A stretch of 64,000 nucleotides of DNA from Glacieibacterium frigidum (GCF_007097155.1 NZ_VJWA01000001.1:496001-560000); one strand, 5' to 3'. Positions 37,438-47,005 are shown, counted from the first letter of the stretch. Numbers and translations are program-made. Notes: a model not told the origin generated them from the letters alone.

Positions 37438-38315
37438 GCGACCGGCAACGCACGGCGCAACAGGCGCGGTCCGAGCAGGTTGACCGCCAGCCCGCCGAGG
37501 ATCAGCGCGCCCGCGCCGAGCTTCCACGGCTGTAGCGGCTCGCCGAGGAACCACGCCGACGCCGCCATGCCGAACACCGGCACGAGCAGGGCCATCGGAG
37601 CGACGCTCGCCGCCGGGTAGCGCGCCAGTAGCCAGCCCCAGGCGCCGAAGCCGAACATCGCATTGCCGACCGCTTGCCACAGGACCGCGAGCCACGCGCC
37701 CCAGCCCGCCGCCAGCGTCGCCGCGACGACGACCGACGGCCCCTCGAAGACCAGCGCCAGCACGATCAGCGGCGGCACCGCGAACAGGCTCGACCAGACG
37801 ACGAAGGCCAGCATGTCGATGCGCCCGGCGCGGCGCTGGACGATGTTGCCGAACGCCCAGCTGAGCGCCGCGACGAGGCACAGCGCGACGCCCGCCAGCG
37901 TCGTCGTGCCGCCGGTATGCGCGACGATGATGCCGAGGCCCGTGCCGGCCAGCGCCAGCGCCAGCCACTGGATGCGCAGCAGGCGCTCGCCGGTGCTGCG
38001 CATGACCAGCGCGATCGTGAAGAACACCTGCACCTGCATCAGCAGCGACGCGAGACCCGGCGCGATCAGCCCGTCGATGGCGATGAACAGCAGCCCGAAC
38101 TGCCCGACGCCGATCAGCAGCCCGTACGCGGCGAGGTCGCGCATCGGCACTCCCGGGCGCTTGAGGAACAAGGCCGCGGGGAACACCACCGCAGCAAAGC
38201 GCAGCGCCGCGAACAGCAGCGGCGGCAGCTCGCCCAGCGCAAGCTTGATGACGACGAAGTTCGTCCCCCACACCGCGACCACCGCAAGCGCGAGCAGGAA
38301 CGCACGCGGCGTCAC
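37434..38315 (-). CDS. EamA/DMT-family transporter
   Basis: 293 residues with ten predicted helices in two EamA repeats. The start region W-G-T-N-F-V-V-I-K and the C-terminal G-A-L-I-L-G-G-L-A-V-N-L pattern resemble RhaT/YdcZ-like metabolite or drug exporters. The GTG start overlaps the stop of the MFS exporter upstream (GTGA at 38312-38315). Substrate unknown. Confidence 0.88.
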   Translation of the reverse strand: MTPRAFLLALAVVAVWGTNFVVIKLALGELPPLLFAALRFAAVVFPAALFLKRPGVPMRDLAAYGLLIGVGQFGLLFIAIDGLIAPGLASLLMQVQVFFTIALVMRSTGERLLRIQWLALALAGTGLGIIVAHTGGTTTLAGVALCLVAALSWAFGNIVQRRAGRIDMLAFVVWSSLFAVPPLIVLALVFEGPSVVVAATLAAGWGAWLAVLWQAVGNAMFGFGAWGWLLARYPAASVAPMALLVPVFGMAASAWFLGEPLQPWKLGAGALILGGLAVNLLGPRLLRRALPVA

Positions 38316-39517
38316 GGCACGCGGCGCGGCAGCGCGAGGCCGAACAGCGCCGCCGCACTGCCGCTCATGCAGATCAGCATCGCGATCGTCATCGGCAGCG
38401 CGGTGCCGTCGTGCGCCAGCCCGACCAGGGTCGCGACGACAGCCCCGAACGCGAACGCCGATGCGCCGATCAGCGCGGAAGTCGTCCCGGCGCGCAGCGC
38501 GTCGACCGCCAAAGCCCCGGCGGTCGTGTTCGCCGCCATGAAGCCATAGCTCGCCAGCACCGCGAACAGCGCGACCAGCATCGGCACTATGCCGGCCCCG
38601 GTAGCGGTCGCGACGACCAGCGCCACCGTAGCGGCGATCCCGGCGAGTGCTGCGACCTTCAGCACGTCGTCGGGCTGGTAGCGGGTCAGCAGGTGCCGGT
38701 TGACCTGGCTGCCGCCGATCACCGCGACCGCGAGCAGCGGGAACAACCAGCCGAAGGCGAGCGGCGAGAAGCCCCAGATGTTGATGATCAGCTCGGGCGC
38801 GCTGGCGATATAGCTGAACAGAACCGCACCCTGCAGCGCGCCCGCGAGGATGTAGCCGACCAGCCGCCGGTTGCGCAGCAGGTCGAGGTAGGAGCGCAGC
38901 GGCGACTCGGCGCGCGCCTGCGCTGCGGTCGCGTCCGACCGGCTCTCGTCGAGGCGCAGATAGACGGCGATCCCGACTAGCGCGCCAAAGCCCGCAAGCG
39001 CGACGAAGACGGCGCGCCACGACACCAGCGAGGCGAGCAGCCCGCCCGCCGCCGGGGCGAGCATCGGCGCGACCGCGAGCACCAGGACAAGCAGCGAAAG
39101 GATGCGCGCCGAAGCGACATGGCCGTAGCGGTCGCCGACCACCGCGCGCGCCAGCACCTGGCCGCAGCACGCTCCCAGCGCCTGCGCGAAGCGCCCGGCG
39201 ATCAGCCATTCGATGGTCGGTGCGAAGGCACACGCCAGCGACGCGACGACGTACACCGCGCAGCCGAACAGCAGCGCTGGCCGCCGCCCGACACGGTCGG
39301 AAACGGGGCCATAGATCAGCTGGCCCACCGCCATGCCGATGAAGAAGGCCGACATGGTCAGCTGCACCCGCGCCGGCGTCGCGTCGAGCGCGCGACCGAT
39401 CTCGGGCAGGGCCGGCAGGTACAGGTCGATCGTCACCGCGCCGAACGCCGTCAGGCTGCCGAGCAACAGGATTTCGCCGAGCTTGGGCTCGCGGACGGGG
39501 GCGGCGGATTGCTGCAT
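38312..39517 (-). CDS. MFS multidrug transporter, Bcr/CflA family
   Basis: 401 residues with 12 predicted helices. Bcr/CflA signature: G-A-V-T-I-D-L-Y-L-P-A-L-P near 28-40, then Q-L-I-Y-G-P-V-S-D-R-V-G-R-R-P in the loop between helices 2 and 3. Family members export drugs, cysteine or dipeptides. First gene of a three-gene operon with the EamA transporter and the small membrane protein. No regulator is adjacent. Confidence 0.9.
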   Translation of the reverse strand: MQQSAAPVREPKLGEILLLGSLTAFGAVTIDLYLPALPEIGRALDATPARVQLTMSAFFIGMAVGQLIYGPVSDRVGRRPALLFGCAVYVVASLACAFAPTIEWLIAGRFAQALGACCGQVLARAVVGDRYGHVASARILSLLVLVLAVAPMLAPAAGGLLASLVSWRAVFVALAGFGALVGIAVYLRLDESRSDATAAQARAESPLRSYLDLLRNRRLVGYILAGALQGAVLFSYIASAPELIINIWGFSPLAFGWLFPLLAVAVIGGSQVNRHLLTRYQPDDVLKVAALAGIAATVALVVATATGAGIVPMLVALFAVLASYGFMAANTTAGALAVDALRAGTTSALIGASAFAFGAVVATLVGLAHDGTALPMTIAMLICMSGSAAALFGLALPRRVP

Positions 39518-39590
39518 CGCAGCAGAAATAGTCGCTGGACCCGATCGAAACCACCCTAAGCGCCGAAACTAAGTCGTTACAAGTTGTTCA

Positions 39591-39660
39591 TGTACATTCC
39601 GAAATATGCGACGAACCGAATGTCGAAAGTTTGGCAATAGGCATCCGAAGCAAATGTACA
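39591..39660. repeat. Inverted repeat upstream of the haloperoxidase gene
   Basis: TGTACATT (39591-39598) and AATGTACA (39653-39660) form 8-base arms 54 bases apart. They sit in a 275-base intergenic stretch (39518-39792) that is clearly more AT-rich than its surroundings and contains no gene I can support. The arms may be operators for the haloperoxidase or the divergent MFS exporter. Confidence 0.4.
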
Positions 39661-39792
39661 ACCGTATCTGGCGCGTGGCTGACAAAAGTATCGCCACTAC
39701 CGCCTCGGAGTAGTTAGAGGCCATTAACTTAGTGTTGCCGGGCCGGTGCAGCACAAGAGCCTTGTCAAACCTTAAACAAAAGGAATCCGGCC

Positions 39793-41181
39793 ATGAATCC
39801 CGTACTCTATTGGAACGACGTGCTGCTCGAAGCTTCACGCCGCGACTTCACCCGCGGCTTCAACAATGCCCAGCAACCCGGGCCGATCCGCACCGCGCGC
39901 GCCATGGCGATCGTCCATATCGCGCTCCACGACGTCATCGCCTTCCGCACCGGCAACGGCGCGTCGGCCTATCTTAACAAGAAGGGCGTCGCGCACGGGG
40001 TCGTCGCCCCCAACGGCGGCAGCTTCGACGGTCAGATGGCGGGTGCCGCGATGACGACGCTGAAGGCGCTGTATCCGAATTTCACGCAGTTCTTCGACGA
40101 CTCGCTGGGCGCGGTGAACGCCGGCGATTTCGCCTATGGTGTCGCGGTTGGCAACGCCGTGCTCGCGCATCGTGCGAACGATGGTTCGAACACGATGCTG
40201 ACCCGCGGCCAGCCGAGCAGCCCCGCCTATGGCCAGCACCGCGCCGACCCGTTTCAGCCGGGCCAGAGCCAGCTCGGCCCGGTCTGGGGCAATGTGACGC
40301 GCTTCCTCGGCGCGGCGCACAAGCCGCTCGCTGACTTTCCCGGACGCGGCACGCCCGACTATCTGGCGAACGCCGACTACCGCGCCGATTTCGACGAGGT
40401 TCGCGACCTCGGCGCGGTCGGACGCGGCGCGCGGACGGCCGAGCAGCAGCGTATTGGCGTGTATTGGGGCTATGACGGCGCCAACAATCTCGGCGTCCCG
40501 CCGCGCCTCTACAACCAGATCGCGCGCCGCGTCGCCGCGGACCGTAACCTGATCCTGGCGCAGACGGCCGAGCTGTTTGCGATCGTCAACGTCGCGATGG
40601 CCGATGCCGGCATCGATGCGTGGCACTACAAATACACCAACGACCTGTGGCGGCCGGTGGTCGGCGTCCGGCAGGAAGACGCGACCGAGGGCGGCGATCC
40701 GTTCTGGGCGCCGCTCGGTGCGCCGCAGACCAATGTCCCGGGGCGGTCGACCTTCACGCCGAACTTCCCGGCCTATCCGTCGGGGCACGCGACCTTCGGC
40801 GCGGCGCTGTTCCAGGCGCTGCGCCTGACGCTCAAGACCGCGCCCGCGCCAATCAGCGTCGCCGATGTGCTCGCGGTCGAGAGCGGCGGCGCGGCGGCGG
40901 TCGCTGGCGAGACCTTCAACTTCGTCTCCGACGAGCTCGACGGCATCGCGAGCGACCCTGACGGCTCGGTCCGCACCAAGGTCGACAAGCAGTTCACCAG
41001 CTTTGCCGAGGCGGTGTGGGAGAACTCGGTCAGCCGCATCTACCTCGGCGTCCACTGGCGCTTCGACGGCATCCCGCGCGACGCGGCGCAGAATGTCGGC
41101 GGTGTGCCGCTGGGCCTGGCGATCGGGCAGGAGGCGCACAGCTTCTTCAACACGTTGCCGTCGCTGGCTGGCTCCGCCTGA
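39793..41181 (+). CDS. Vanadium-dependent haloperoxidase
   Basis: 462 residues. It belongs to the PAP2/vanadium haloperoxidase superfamily, which oxidises halides with H2O2. All vanadate ligands are at the expected spacing: K280 and R287 (K-Y-T-N-D-L-W-R-P), S330-G331-H332 (P-S-G-H), R415 and H421 (S-R-I-Y-L-G-V-H). The spacing mirrors that of the fungal chloroperoxidase. No signal peptide is visible at the start (M-N-P-V-L-Y-W-N-D). AAAAGGA precedes the ATG. It is a single-gene unit closed by a strong terminator. Confidence 0.93.
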   Translation: MNPVLYWNDVLLEASRRDFTRGFNNAQQPGPIRTARAMAIVHIALHDVIAFRTGNGASAYLNKKGVAHGVVAPNGGSFDGQMAGAAMTTLKALYPNFTQFFDDSLGAVNAGDFAYGVAVGNAVLAHRANDGSNTMLTRGQPSSPAYGQHRADPFQPGQSQLGPVWGNVTRFLGAAHKPLADFPGRGTPDYLANADYRADFDEVRDLGAVGRGARTAEQQRIGVYWGYDGANNLGVPPRLYNQIARRVAADRNLILAQTAELFAIVNVAMADAGIDAWHYKYTNDLWRPVVGVRQEDATEGGDPFWAPLGAPQTNVPGRSTFTPNFPAYPSGHATFGAALFQALRLTLKTAPAPISVADVLAVESGGAAAVAGETFNFVSDELDGIASDPDGSVRTKVDKQFTSFAEAVWENSVSRIYLGVHWRFDGIPRDAAQNVGGVPLGLAIGQEAHSFFNTLPSLAGSA

Positions 41182-41186
41182 GCGTA

Positions 41187-41218
41187 CGGGGCGGCGGGTC
41201 TGGCCCGCCGCCCCGTTT
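41187..41218 (+). terminator. Rho-independent terminator after the haloperoxidase
   Basis: A 12-bp GC stem (41187-41198 with 41204-41215), five-base loop TCTGG, followed by TTT. It begins six bases after the stop codon. Confidence 0.8.
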
Positions 41219-41259
41219 CGCGTCTAAGGTCTCCCGAACAAATCCTGGGGAGAGCGACG

Positions 41260-43317
41260 ATGGCAGCGATGAGCGCGGTGGTGGACCTGAGCGTCGATGG
41301 CGATATCGGCGTGCTGACGATCAATTCGCCGCCGGTCAACGCGCTGTCGGCCGCCGTGCGCGACGGGCTCGCGGCGGGCGTCGCAGCCGCCGTCGCCGAC
41401 CCGGCGGTCAAGGCGATCGTGCTGCACTGCGCGGGCCGCACCTTCATCGCGGGGGCCGACATCAGCGAGTTCGGCGGTGCGATGAAGGGCGCCAGTCTGC
41501 CTGCTGTGCAGGCGGCGATGGAGGACTGCCCCAAGCCGATCATTGCGGCGATCCACGGCACCGCGCTCGGCGGCGGGCTCGAGGTCGCGCTGACCTGCCA
41601 CTACCGCGTCGCGGTTCCCTCGGCGAAGCTCGGCCTGCCCGAGGTTAAGCTGGGCCTGCTGCCGGGTGCCGGCGGCACGCAGCGGCTGCCACGCCTCGTC
41701 GGTCCGGAACAGGCGCTCAAGATGGTGACCAGCGGCACGCCGATCTCGGCCAAGGCGGCGCTCGCCAGCGGCCTGATCGACGAGATCGCGCCGGAGGACG
41801 GGCTGCTCGAAGCTGCCAAGGCGTTCGCGCGGCGGCCGAATCTGGCGCTCGTCAAGGTGCGCGACAAGCAGGACAAGGTCGAGGCGGCACGCGCCACGGC
41901 GCCCGAGATGTTCGCGCAGTTCCGCAAGGACAATGCCCGCGCGATGCGCGGCTTCGAGGCGCCCGAGGCCAATATCAAGTGCATCGAGGCGGCGGTGAAT
42001 CTGTCCTTCGACGAGGGGATGAAGGTCGAGCGCGACCTGTTCGTGCCGCTAATGATGGGGCTGCAGTCGAAGGCGCAGCGCTACGTGTTTTTCGCCGAGC
42101 GTCAGGCCAACAAGGTCGAGGGGCTGCCCGCCGACGCCGCACCGCTGACGATCGGCTCGGTCGGCATCATCGGTGCGGGCACGATGGGCGGCGGGATCGC
42201 GATGAATTTCCTGAACGCCGGCGTGCCGGTGACGATCGTCGAGATGAAGCAGGAGGCGCTCGACCGCGGCGTCGCGACGATTCGCAAGAACTACGAGAAC
42301 ACAGCCGCCAAGGGCCGCATGACGGCCGCCGACGTCGAGGCGCGCATGGGCCTGCTGACCCCGACGCTCGACATGGAGGAACTGTCCGCCGCCGACCTGG
42401 TGATCGAGGCGGTGTTCGAGACGATGGAGATCAAGCGCGACGTCTTTGGCAAGCTCGACCGCATCGCGAAGCCCGGCGCGATCCTGGCGTCAAACACCAG
42501 CTATCTGAACGTCGACGAGATTGCCGACGTGACCTCGCGGCCCGGCAGCGTGCTGGGGCTGCACTTCTTTTCGCCCGCCAACGTCATGCGGCTGCTCGAG
42601 GTCGTGCGCGGCGCCAAGACCGAGCCTGCGGTGCTCGCGACGGCGATGGCGACCGCCAAGAAGATCGGCAAGGTCGCGGTCGTCGCGGGCGTCTGCCACG
42701 GCTTCATCGGCAACCGGATGCTGAGCAGCCGCCAGGCGGAGGCGATGAAGCTGATCGTCGAGGGCGCGACGCCCGAGCAGGTCGACCGCGTGCTGTACGA
42801 CTTCGGCTGGCCGATGGGACCGTTCCAGATGTCGGACCTGGCGGGGCTCGACATCGGCTGGTCGGCGGAAAAGTCGAAGGGCGAGACGATCCGCGACCGC
42901 CTGTGCGAGGCGGGGCTGCGCGGCCAGAAGAACGGCCGCGGCTTCTACGACTATGACGCGCAGCGCAACCGCACGCCGAGCCCGGTCGCGACGCAGATCA
43001 TCCTCGATTACGCCGCCGAGAAGGGTGTCAACCGGCGCGAGGTCGGCGACGAGGAAATCCTCGAACGCTGCCTCTACCCGATGGTCAACGAGGGCGCGCT
43101 GATCCTGGCGGAGGGCATGGCGCAGCGCGCCAGCGACATCGATATCGTCTGGATCAACGGCTATGGCTGGCCGGTCTATCGCGGCGGGCCGATGTTCTGG
43201 GCCGACTCGGTCGGGCTGGCGAAGGTCGCCGAGCGGCTGACCCACTATGGCTACGAGGTCGCCCCGCTGCTCGCGCGGCTGGCGGCGGAGGAGAAATCAT
43301 TCACCGGGCAGTTCTGA
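41260..43317 (+). CDS. Enoyl-CoA hydratase / 3-hydroxyacyl-CoA dehydrogenase fusion (FadB/FadJ type)
   Basis: 685 residues. The crotonase domain (about 1-190: [10 protein letters not shown] and [12 protein letters not shown]) is followed by the NAD-binding dehydrogenase domain ([11 protein letters not shown] near 302, then H-F-F-S-P-A-N-V-M) and its C-terminal helical domain. It performs two middle steps of fatty-acid beta-oxidation. GGGGAGAG lies upstream. No thiolase is adjacent. An internal ATG at 41269 could be the true start. Confidence 0.93.
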   Translation: MAAMSAVVDLSVDGDIGVLTINSPPVNALSAAVRDGLAAGVAAAVADPAVKAIVLHCAGRTFIAGADISEFGGAMKGASLPAVQAAMEDCPKPIIAAIHGTALGGGLEVALTCHYRVAVPSAKLGLPEVKLGLLPGAGGTQRLPRLVGPEQALKMVTSGTPISAKAALASGLIDEIAPEDGLLEAAKAFARRPNLALVKVRDKQDKVEAARATAPEMFAQFRKDNARAMRGFEAPEANIKCIEAAVNLSFDEGMKVERDLFVPLMMGLQSKAQRYVFFAERQANKVEGLPADAAPLTIGSVGIIGAGTMGGGIAMNFLNAGVPVTIVEMKQEALDRGVATIRKNYENTAAKGRMTAADVEARMGLLTPTLDMEELSAADLVIEAVFETMEIKRDVFGKLDRIAKPGAILASNTSYLNVDEIADVTSRPGSVLGLHFFSPANVMRLLEVVRGAKTEPAVLATAMATAKKIGKVAVVAGVCHGFIGNRMLSSRQAEAMKLIVEGATPEQVDRVLYDFGWPMGPFQMSDLAGLDIGWSAEKSKGETIRDRLCEAGLRGQKNGRGFYDYDAQRNRTPSPVATQIILDYAAEKGVNRREVGDEEILERCLYPMVNEGALILAEGMAQRASDIDIVWINGYGWPVYRGGPMFWADSVGLAKVAERLTHYGYEVAPLLARLAAEEKSFTGQF

Positions 43318-43359
43318 CGCAGGTGTAACCGGGGAGGGCATGCTTACGTATCTCGGTAC

Positions 43360-43863
43360 ATGATCCATGCTCTCTCCCGCCGCGACGCACTGACCTTCGG
43401 CGGTCTCGCGCTCGCCCTGCCGCTCGCCCTCAAGCTCGACGGCCCCGCCGTCGCGAAGATCGCGACGAAGTTCGAGGTGACGCTGACGCCTGCGCAATGG
43501 AAGGCGCGGCTGAGCGACGACGCCTATGCCGTGCTGCGCGAGGAGGGCACCGAGCGTCCGGGCTCCTCGCCGCTCGACCGCGAAAAGCGCCGCGGCATCT
43601 TCAGCTGCGCCGGCTGCAAGCTGCCGCTGTTCAGCAGCACGACCAAGTTCGACAGCGGTACCGGCTGGCCGAGTTTCTACGCGCCGCTCACGAATGCCGT
43701 CGGCACGACGACCGACCGGACGCTGATGATGACGCGGATCGAGGTGCACTGCCGCCGCTGTGGCGGGCATCTGGGCCATGTCTTCGACGACGGCCCGCCG
43801 CCGACGGGCAAGCGCTACTGCATGAACGGCGTCGCGATGACTTTCGCGCCCGCCAAGGCCTGA
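43360..43863 (+). CDS. msrB: Exported methionine-R-sulfoxide reductase B
   Basis: 167 residues. The N-terminus carries a twin-arginine-like signal (L-S-R-R-D-A-L-T-F-G-G then a hydrophobic stretch), so the protein is probably periplasmic. Two zinc-binding Cys pairs (C-A-G-C and C-R-R-C), the F-x-S-G-T-G-W-P-S-F core and the catalytic Cys in R-Y-C-M-N-G are present. It precedes msrA by 13 bases and repairs the R epimer of methionine sulfoxide. Confidence 0.93.
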   Translation: MIHALSRRDALTFGGLALALPLALKLDGPAVAKIATKFEVTLTPAQWKARLSDDAYAVLREEGTERPGSSPLDREKRRGIFSCAGCKLPLFSSTTKFDSGTGWPSFYAPLTNAVGTTTDRTLMMTRIEVHCRRCGGHLGHVFDDGPPPTGKRYCMNGVAMTFAPAKA

Positions 43864-43876
43864 TGGAGTGAAGAAA

Positions 43877-44542
43877 ATGCGCATTTTGCCGTTGCTGCCG
43901 ATCGTCGGCGTTGCCGCCGTCACCTTTGCCGTTCTGCAGCCGACGCAGGCCGCCGAGAGCGTCCGCCTCGTCCCCGCCGCGAAGATAGACGCGCCGCGCG
44001 CTGCCAAGCCCGCGACCGCCACCGCCGTGCTGGCGGGCGGTTGCTTCTGGGGCCTCGAGGGCGTTTTCGAGCGTGTGAACGGCGTCAAGGACGTCGTCTC
44101 GGGCTATGCCGGCGGCCGTGCCGCGACCGCGCAGTACGAACTGATCGGCACCGGTATGACCGGCCATGCCGAGGCGGTGCGCATCACCTACGACCCGTCG
44201 AAGATCAGCTATGGCCAGCTGCTCCGCATCTATTTCTCGGTCGGTACCAATCCGACGCAGCTCAACCGCCAGGGTCCGGACACGGGCAGCCAGTACCGCG
44301 GCACGATCTTCGCGCAGAACGCCGACCAGGCGCGCATTGCCAAGGCGTACATCGCGCAGCTGAAGCCGAGCTTCGGGCGTCCGATCGTCACGACGATCGA
44401 GATGGGCAAGCCCTTCTACGCGGCGGAGGCGTACCACCAGGACTTCATGCGCCGTAATCCCAACCACGGGTACATCGTCGTCAACGATGCGCCCAAGGTC
44501 GCGGCGCTGAAGCAGCTGTTCCCGGGCGTCTATCGCGGCTGA
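43877..44542 (+). CDS. msrA: Exported methionine-S-sulfoxide reductase A
   Basis: 221 residues from the ATG at 43877 (GGAG eight bases upstream); a GTG at 43868 adds three residues. A signal peptide (cleavage near T-Q-A-A) indicates a periplasmic enzyme. The active-site motif is G-G-C-F-W-G, and the E-A-Y-H-Q-D-F substrate segment is present. Paired with msrB, the two genes repair both sulfoxide epimers in exported proteins. The last 13 bases overlap the convergent PEP-CTERM gene. Confidence 0.93.
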   Translation: MRILPLLPIVGVAAVTFAVLQPTQAAESVRLVPAAKIDAPRAAKPATATAVLAGGCFWGLEGVFERVNGVKDVVSGYAGGRAATAQYELIGTGMTGHAEAVRITYDPSKISYGQLLRIYFSVGTNPTQLNRQGPDTGSQYRGTIFAQNADQARIAKAYIAQLKPSFGRPIVTTIEMGKPFYAAEAYHQDFMRRNPNHGYIVVNDAPKVAALKQLFPGVYRG

Positions 44543-45081
44543 AGCAGGCCTGAGCGGCGCATCGCCGCGCCGACGAGGCCGAAGCCGGTGATCAGCAGCG
44601 CCCAGCTCGCGGGCTCTGGCGCGGTCGAAGCGATGATCGCCGTGCCGGTACGCGGCGCGGTGACATTGCCGCCGGGGCCGAAGAACAGCACGGTCTCGCT
44701 CGGCGCCTGGCCGAGGCAGGTGACGGCCGATGCGGCGCCGTCGAGGCAATAGGCGCCGCGCCCGAAAAACAGCATCGCGAAAAAGCCGTCGCTGGCGAAA
44801 TCGAAGGTCAGGTGCCGGTCGCTTGCCGACAGGCCACCGCCCGAAAGTTGGGGCGCCTGATCGGCATAGGCGACCGAGGTGGTGCGCGACGGGCTGGTCA
44901 GCGTCACGAAGAAGTCGGTGATGTTCGCTTCGGTCAGGACGCCAAAGCTGCCGTCGGTGGTGATCGAGATCGTCGCGGTGTTGACCCCGACGGTACGCGT
45001 GCCGGTGTAGACCAGCGCTGCGGCCGGCATCGCCAGCGTCGCGACCAGCGCCGCCATCGTCAAACGCAAAACTATCGTCAT
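44530..45081 (-). CDS. Exported PEPxxWA-CTERM anchored protein
   Basis: 183 residues with a signal peptide (to about A-A-A-L) and a C-terminal sorting tail: P-E-P-A-S-W-A-L-L, a hydrophobic G-F-G-L-V-G stretch, then R-R. Such tails are cut by an exosortase and link the protein to the cell envelope or exopolysaccharide. The central part is Ser/Thr/Gly-rich beta sequence with two cysteines. Function unknown. Confidence 0.87.
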   Translation of the reverse strand: MTIVLRLTMAALVATLAMPAAALVYTGTRTVGVNTATISITTDGSFGVLTEANITDFFVTLTSPSRTTSVAYADQAPQLSGGGLSASDRHLTFDFASDGFFAMLFFGRGAYCLDGAASAVTCLGQAPSETVLFFGPGGNVTAPRTGTAIIASTAPEPASWALLITGFGLVGAAMRRSGLLQPR

Positions 45082-45146
45082 GCCCGTATCTCCACCCTGT
45101 TGCAGGCGGCGAAGTTAACGAGCCGTAACGACTTCGCATACTGGCA

Positions 45147-46067
45147 TTAGGTAGTGGGCCAGCCCGCGAACAGACCGCGCAGTGCGGTGACGAAGGCCAG
45201 CGGCTGGTCGACCATGACGTGGTGCTCGGCGCCGGGGATGCCGATCGCGGGGCTCGTGGCGGGGAGCGTTTCGCGCATCGCCGCGACGCGGTCGGGCTGC
45301 ATCAGCGCCGACGCCTCGCCCCAGATCAGCGCGACCGGGCACTGGGGGCTGCGCAGCAGATCGCGCGCGTCGCCGATCCGGAAGCGGCTCCACAGATAGG
45401 GGTCGAACGCCCAGGTCCAGCCGCCTTCGACCTCGACCAGCGAGCGCCGCGCGATGTCGTCGGCGATGAACGGGTTGTCGCAACCCTGCTGCGGCGCGAA
45501 GCGGAAGCGCGCCAGCGCCTCGGCCAGCGTCGGATAGATGCGGTGCGGGCGCAGCGTCGCGTTGGGCGGCCGGCTGCCCTCTTCGCCGGGGGCGCGGAAC
45601 GGCGTGTCGACGATCACCGCCGCCGCCAGCTCGGCACCGCGGACGGACGCCGCCGCCATCATCGGGAAGCCCCCGAAGCTGTGCGCGACGACCCGCGGCG
45701 GACCCGCCTCGTCCAGCCCTGCCGCGGCGATGATCGCGAACATCTCGCGGACGAAATTCTCGACCCCGTATGCGTCGCGGTGGTCGCTGCCGCCCATGCC
45801 CGACCACGACAGCGCGGCGACGCGGTAGTCGGCGGCGAAGAACGGCGCGATGAAGCGCCACCAGCCGGCGTGCGCGCCGTTGCCGTGCAGGAACAACAGG
45901 CCGGGCTTGCCGCGCTGCCCCCAGGTCAGCATCTCGATGCCCGCACCGTCGACCTCGACGCGTCCGACCTCGGGGGCGTCGGCGATGGCGGCGCTGAACC
46001 ACGCGGGCGCGGGCGGCACTGCGCCATGGTATTCCGCCAGCGGCGCGCGCGTATCCTGTTCAGCCAT
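45147..46067 (-). CDS. Alpha/beta hydrolase
   Basis: 306 residues from the Met at 46067. Features are F-L-H-G-N-G-A-H-A-G-W-W (oxyanion loop), nucleophile A-H-S-F-G-G, acid region I-W-G-E-A-S and catalytic His in A-E-H-H-V-M. No signal peptide. It follows the crotonase gene by 32 bases on the same strand, so the two are likely co-transcribed and may act on one acyl thioester or ester. Confidence 0.87.
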   Translation of the reverse strand: MAEQDTRAPLAEYHGAVPPAPAWFSAAIADAPEVGRVEVDGAGIEMLTWGQRGKPGLLFLHGNGAHAGWWRFIAPFFAADYRVAALSWSGMGGSDHRDAYGVENFVREMFAIIAAAGLDEAGPPRVVAHSFGGFPMMAAASVRGAELAAAVIVDTPFRAPGEEGSRPPNATLRPHRIYPTLAEALARFRFAPQQGCDNPFIADDIARRSLVEVEGGWTWAFDPYLWSRFRIGDARDLLRSPQCPVALIWGEASALMQPDRVAAMRETLPATSPAIGIPGAEHHVMVDQPLAFVTALRGLFAGWPTT

Positions 46068-46099
46068 GGCAGCGCTCGTCGCGCAGGTTGACGTTCGCG

Positions 46100-47005
46100 T
46101 CAACTATACTTCGCGGCGTCCCACCACGGGTAGAAGTCGGGCATCCCTTCGCTGACCGTTTCCGGGAACACCGCCGGGCGCTTCTCGAGGAACGATACGA
46201 CCCCCTCGCGCGCGTCGCCCGAGCGGCCGCGGCTGTAGATCGCGCGGCTGTCGATGCGGTGTGCGTCCATCGGCGACGCCGCGCCCAGCATCCGCCACAT
46301 CATCTGGCGGGTCAGCGCAACCGACACGGGCGCGGTGTTGTCGGCGATCTCGCGCGCCATCGCGTACGCCGTGTCGAGCAGCGCGTCGGCGGGCACGACA
46401 TGACCGACCAGCCCGCCCGCAAACGCCTCGTCGGCGCCGAAGACTCGGCCCGAGAAGCACCATTCGAGCGCCTGCGCGATGCCGACGATGCGCGGCAGGA
46501 ACCACGACGATGCGGCCTCGGGCACGATGCCCCGGCGCGCGAAGACGAAGCCGAACTTCGCGTCCTCGCTGGCGATGCGGATGTCCATCGCCAGCTGCAT
46601 CGTCGCGCCGATGCCGACCGCCGGGCCGTTGATCGCGCCGATTACCGGCTTCAGTGATTCGAAGATGCGCAGCGTCACGCGCCCGCCGCCGTCGCGCACC
46701 GCGTCGTGGCTGTAATCGATGCTGCCGTCCTCGCGCACCGGCGAGGCGCCACGCGGATTGTCGGGGCGGTTGTCGTAGTCGAAGGTCTTGGCGCCCTCGC
46801 TCAGGTCGGCCCCGGCGCAGAAGGCGCGGCCCTCGCCGGTCACCACAACCGCGCGCACCGCGTCGTCGGCATCGCTCAGATCGAACGCGGCGATCAGCTC
46901 GGCCATCATCGTGCCGGTGAAGGCGTTGAGCTTGGCCGGGCGGTCCAGGGTGATCGTCGCGATGCCGTCGGCGACGGCGTAACGGATCTGCGTGAAGTCG
47001 GTCAT
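46100..47005 (-). CDS. Enoyl-CoA hydratase/isomerase (crotonase) family protein
   Basis: 301 residues. Crotonase fold with the oxyanion-hole segments F-C-A-G-A-D-L-S-E and N-G-P-A-V-G-I-G-A-T, plus a G-I-V-P-E-A-A-S-S-W-F-L-P-R segment with the usual acidic residue. Close in pattern to bacterial 'crotonase/enoyl-CoA hydratase' paralogues of unknown substrate. Divergent from the LOV kinase with 146 bases between starts, so the pair may share control. Confidence 0.9.
   Translation of the reverse strand: MTDFTQIRYAVADGIATITLDRPAKLNAFTGTMMAELIAAFDLSDADDAVRAVVVTGEGRAFCAGADLSEGAKTFDYDNRPDNPRGASPVREDGSIDYSHDAVRDGGGRVTLRIFESLKPVIGAINGPAVGIGATMQLAMDIRIASEDAKFGFVFARRGIVPEAASSWFLPRIVGIAQALEWCFSGRVFGADEAFAGGLVGHVVPADALLDTAYAMAREIADNTAPVSVALTRQMMWRMLGAASPMDAHRIDSRAIYSRGRSGDAREGVVSFLEKRPAVFPETVSEGMPDFYPWWDAAKYS

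Noticed and set aside
39569-39838. An 89-codon minus-strand frame in the AT-rich spacer before the haloperoxidase
   Set aside because: It overlaps the haloperoxidase start and its ribosome-binding site, has no recognisable pattern, and looks like a chance frame in intergenic DNA.
41260-43317. The FadB/FadJ-type gene as part of the 3-hydroxypropionate module
   Set aside because: It is a standard beta-oxidation fusion, 7 kb away, with unrelated msr genes in between; nothing ties it to pcs/mcr.
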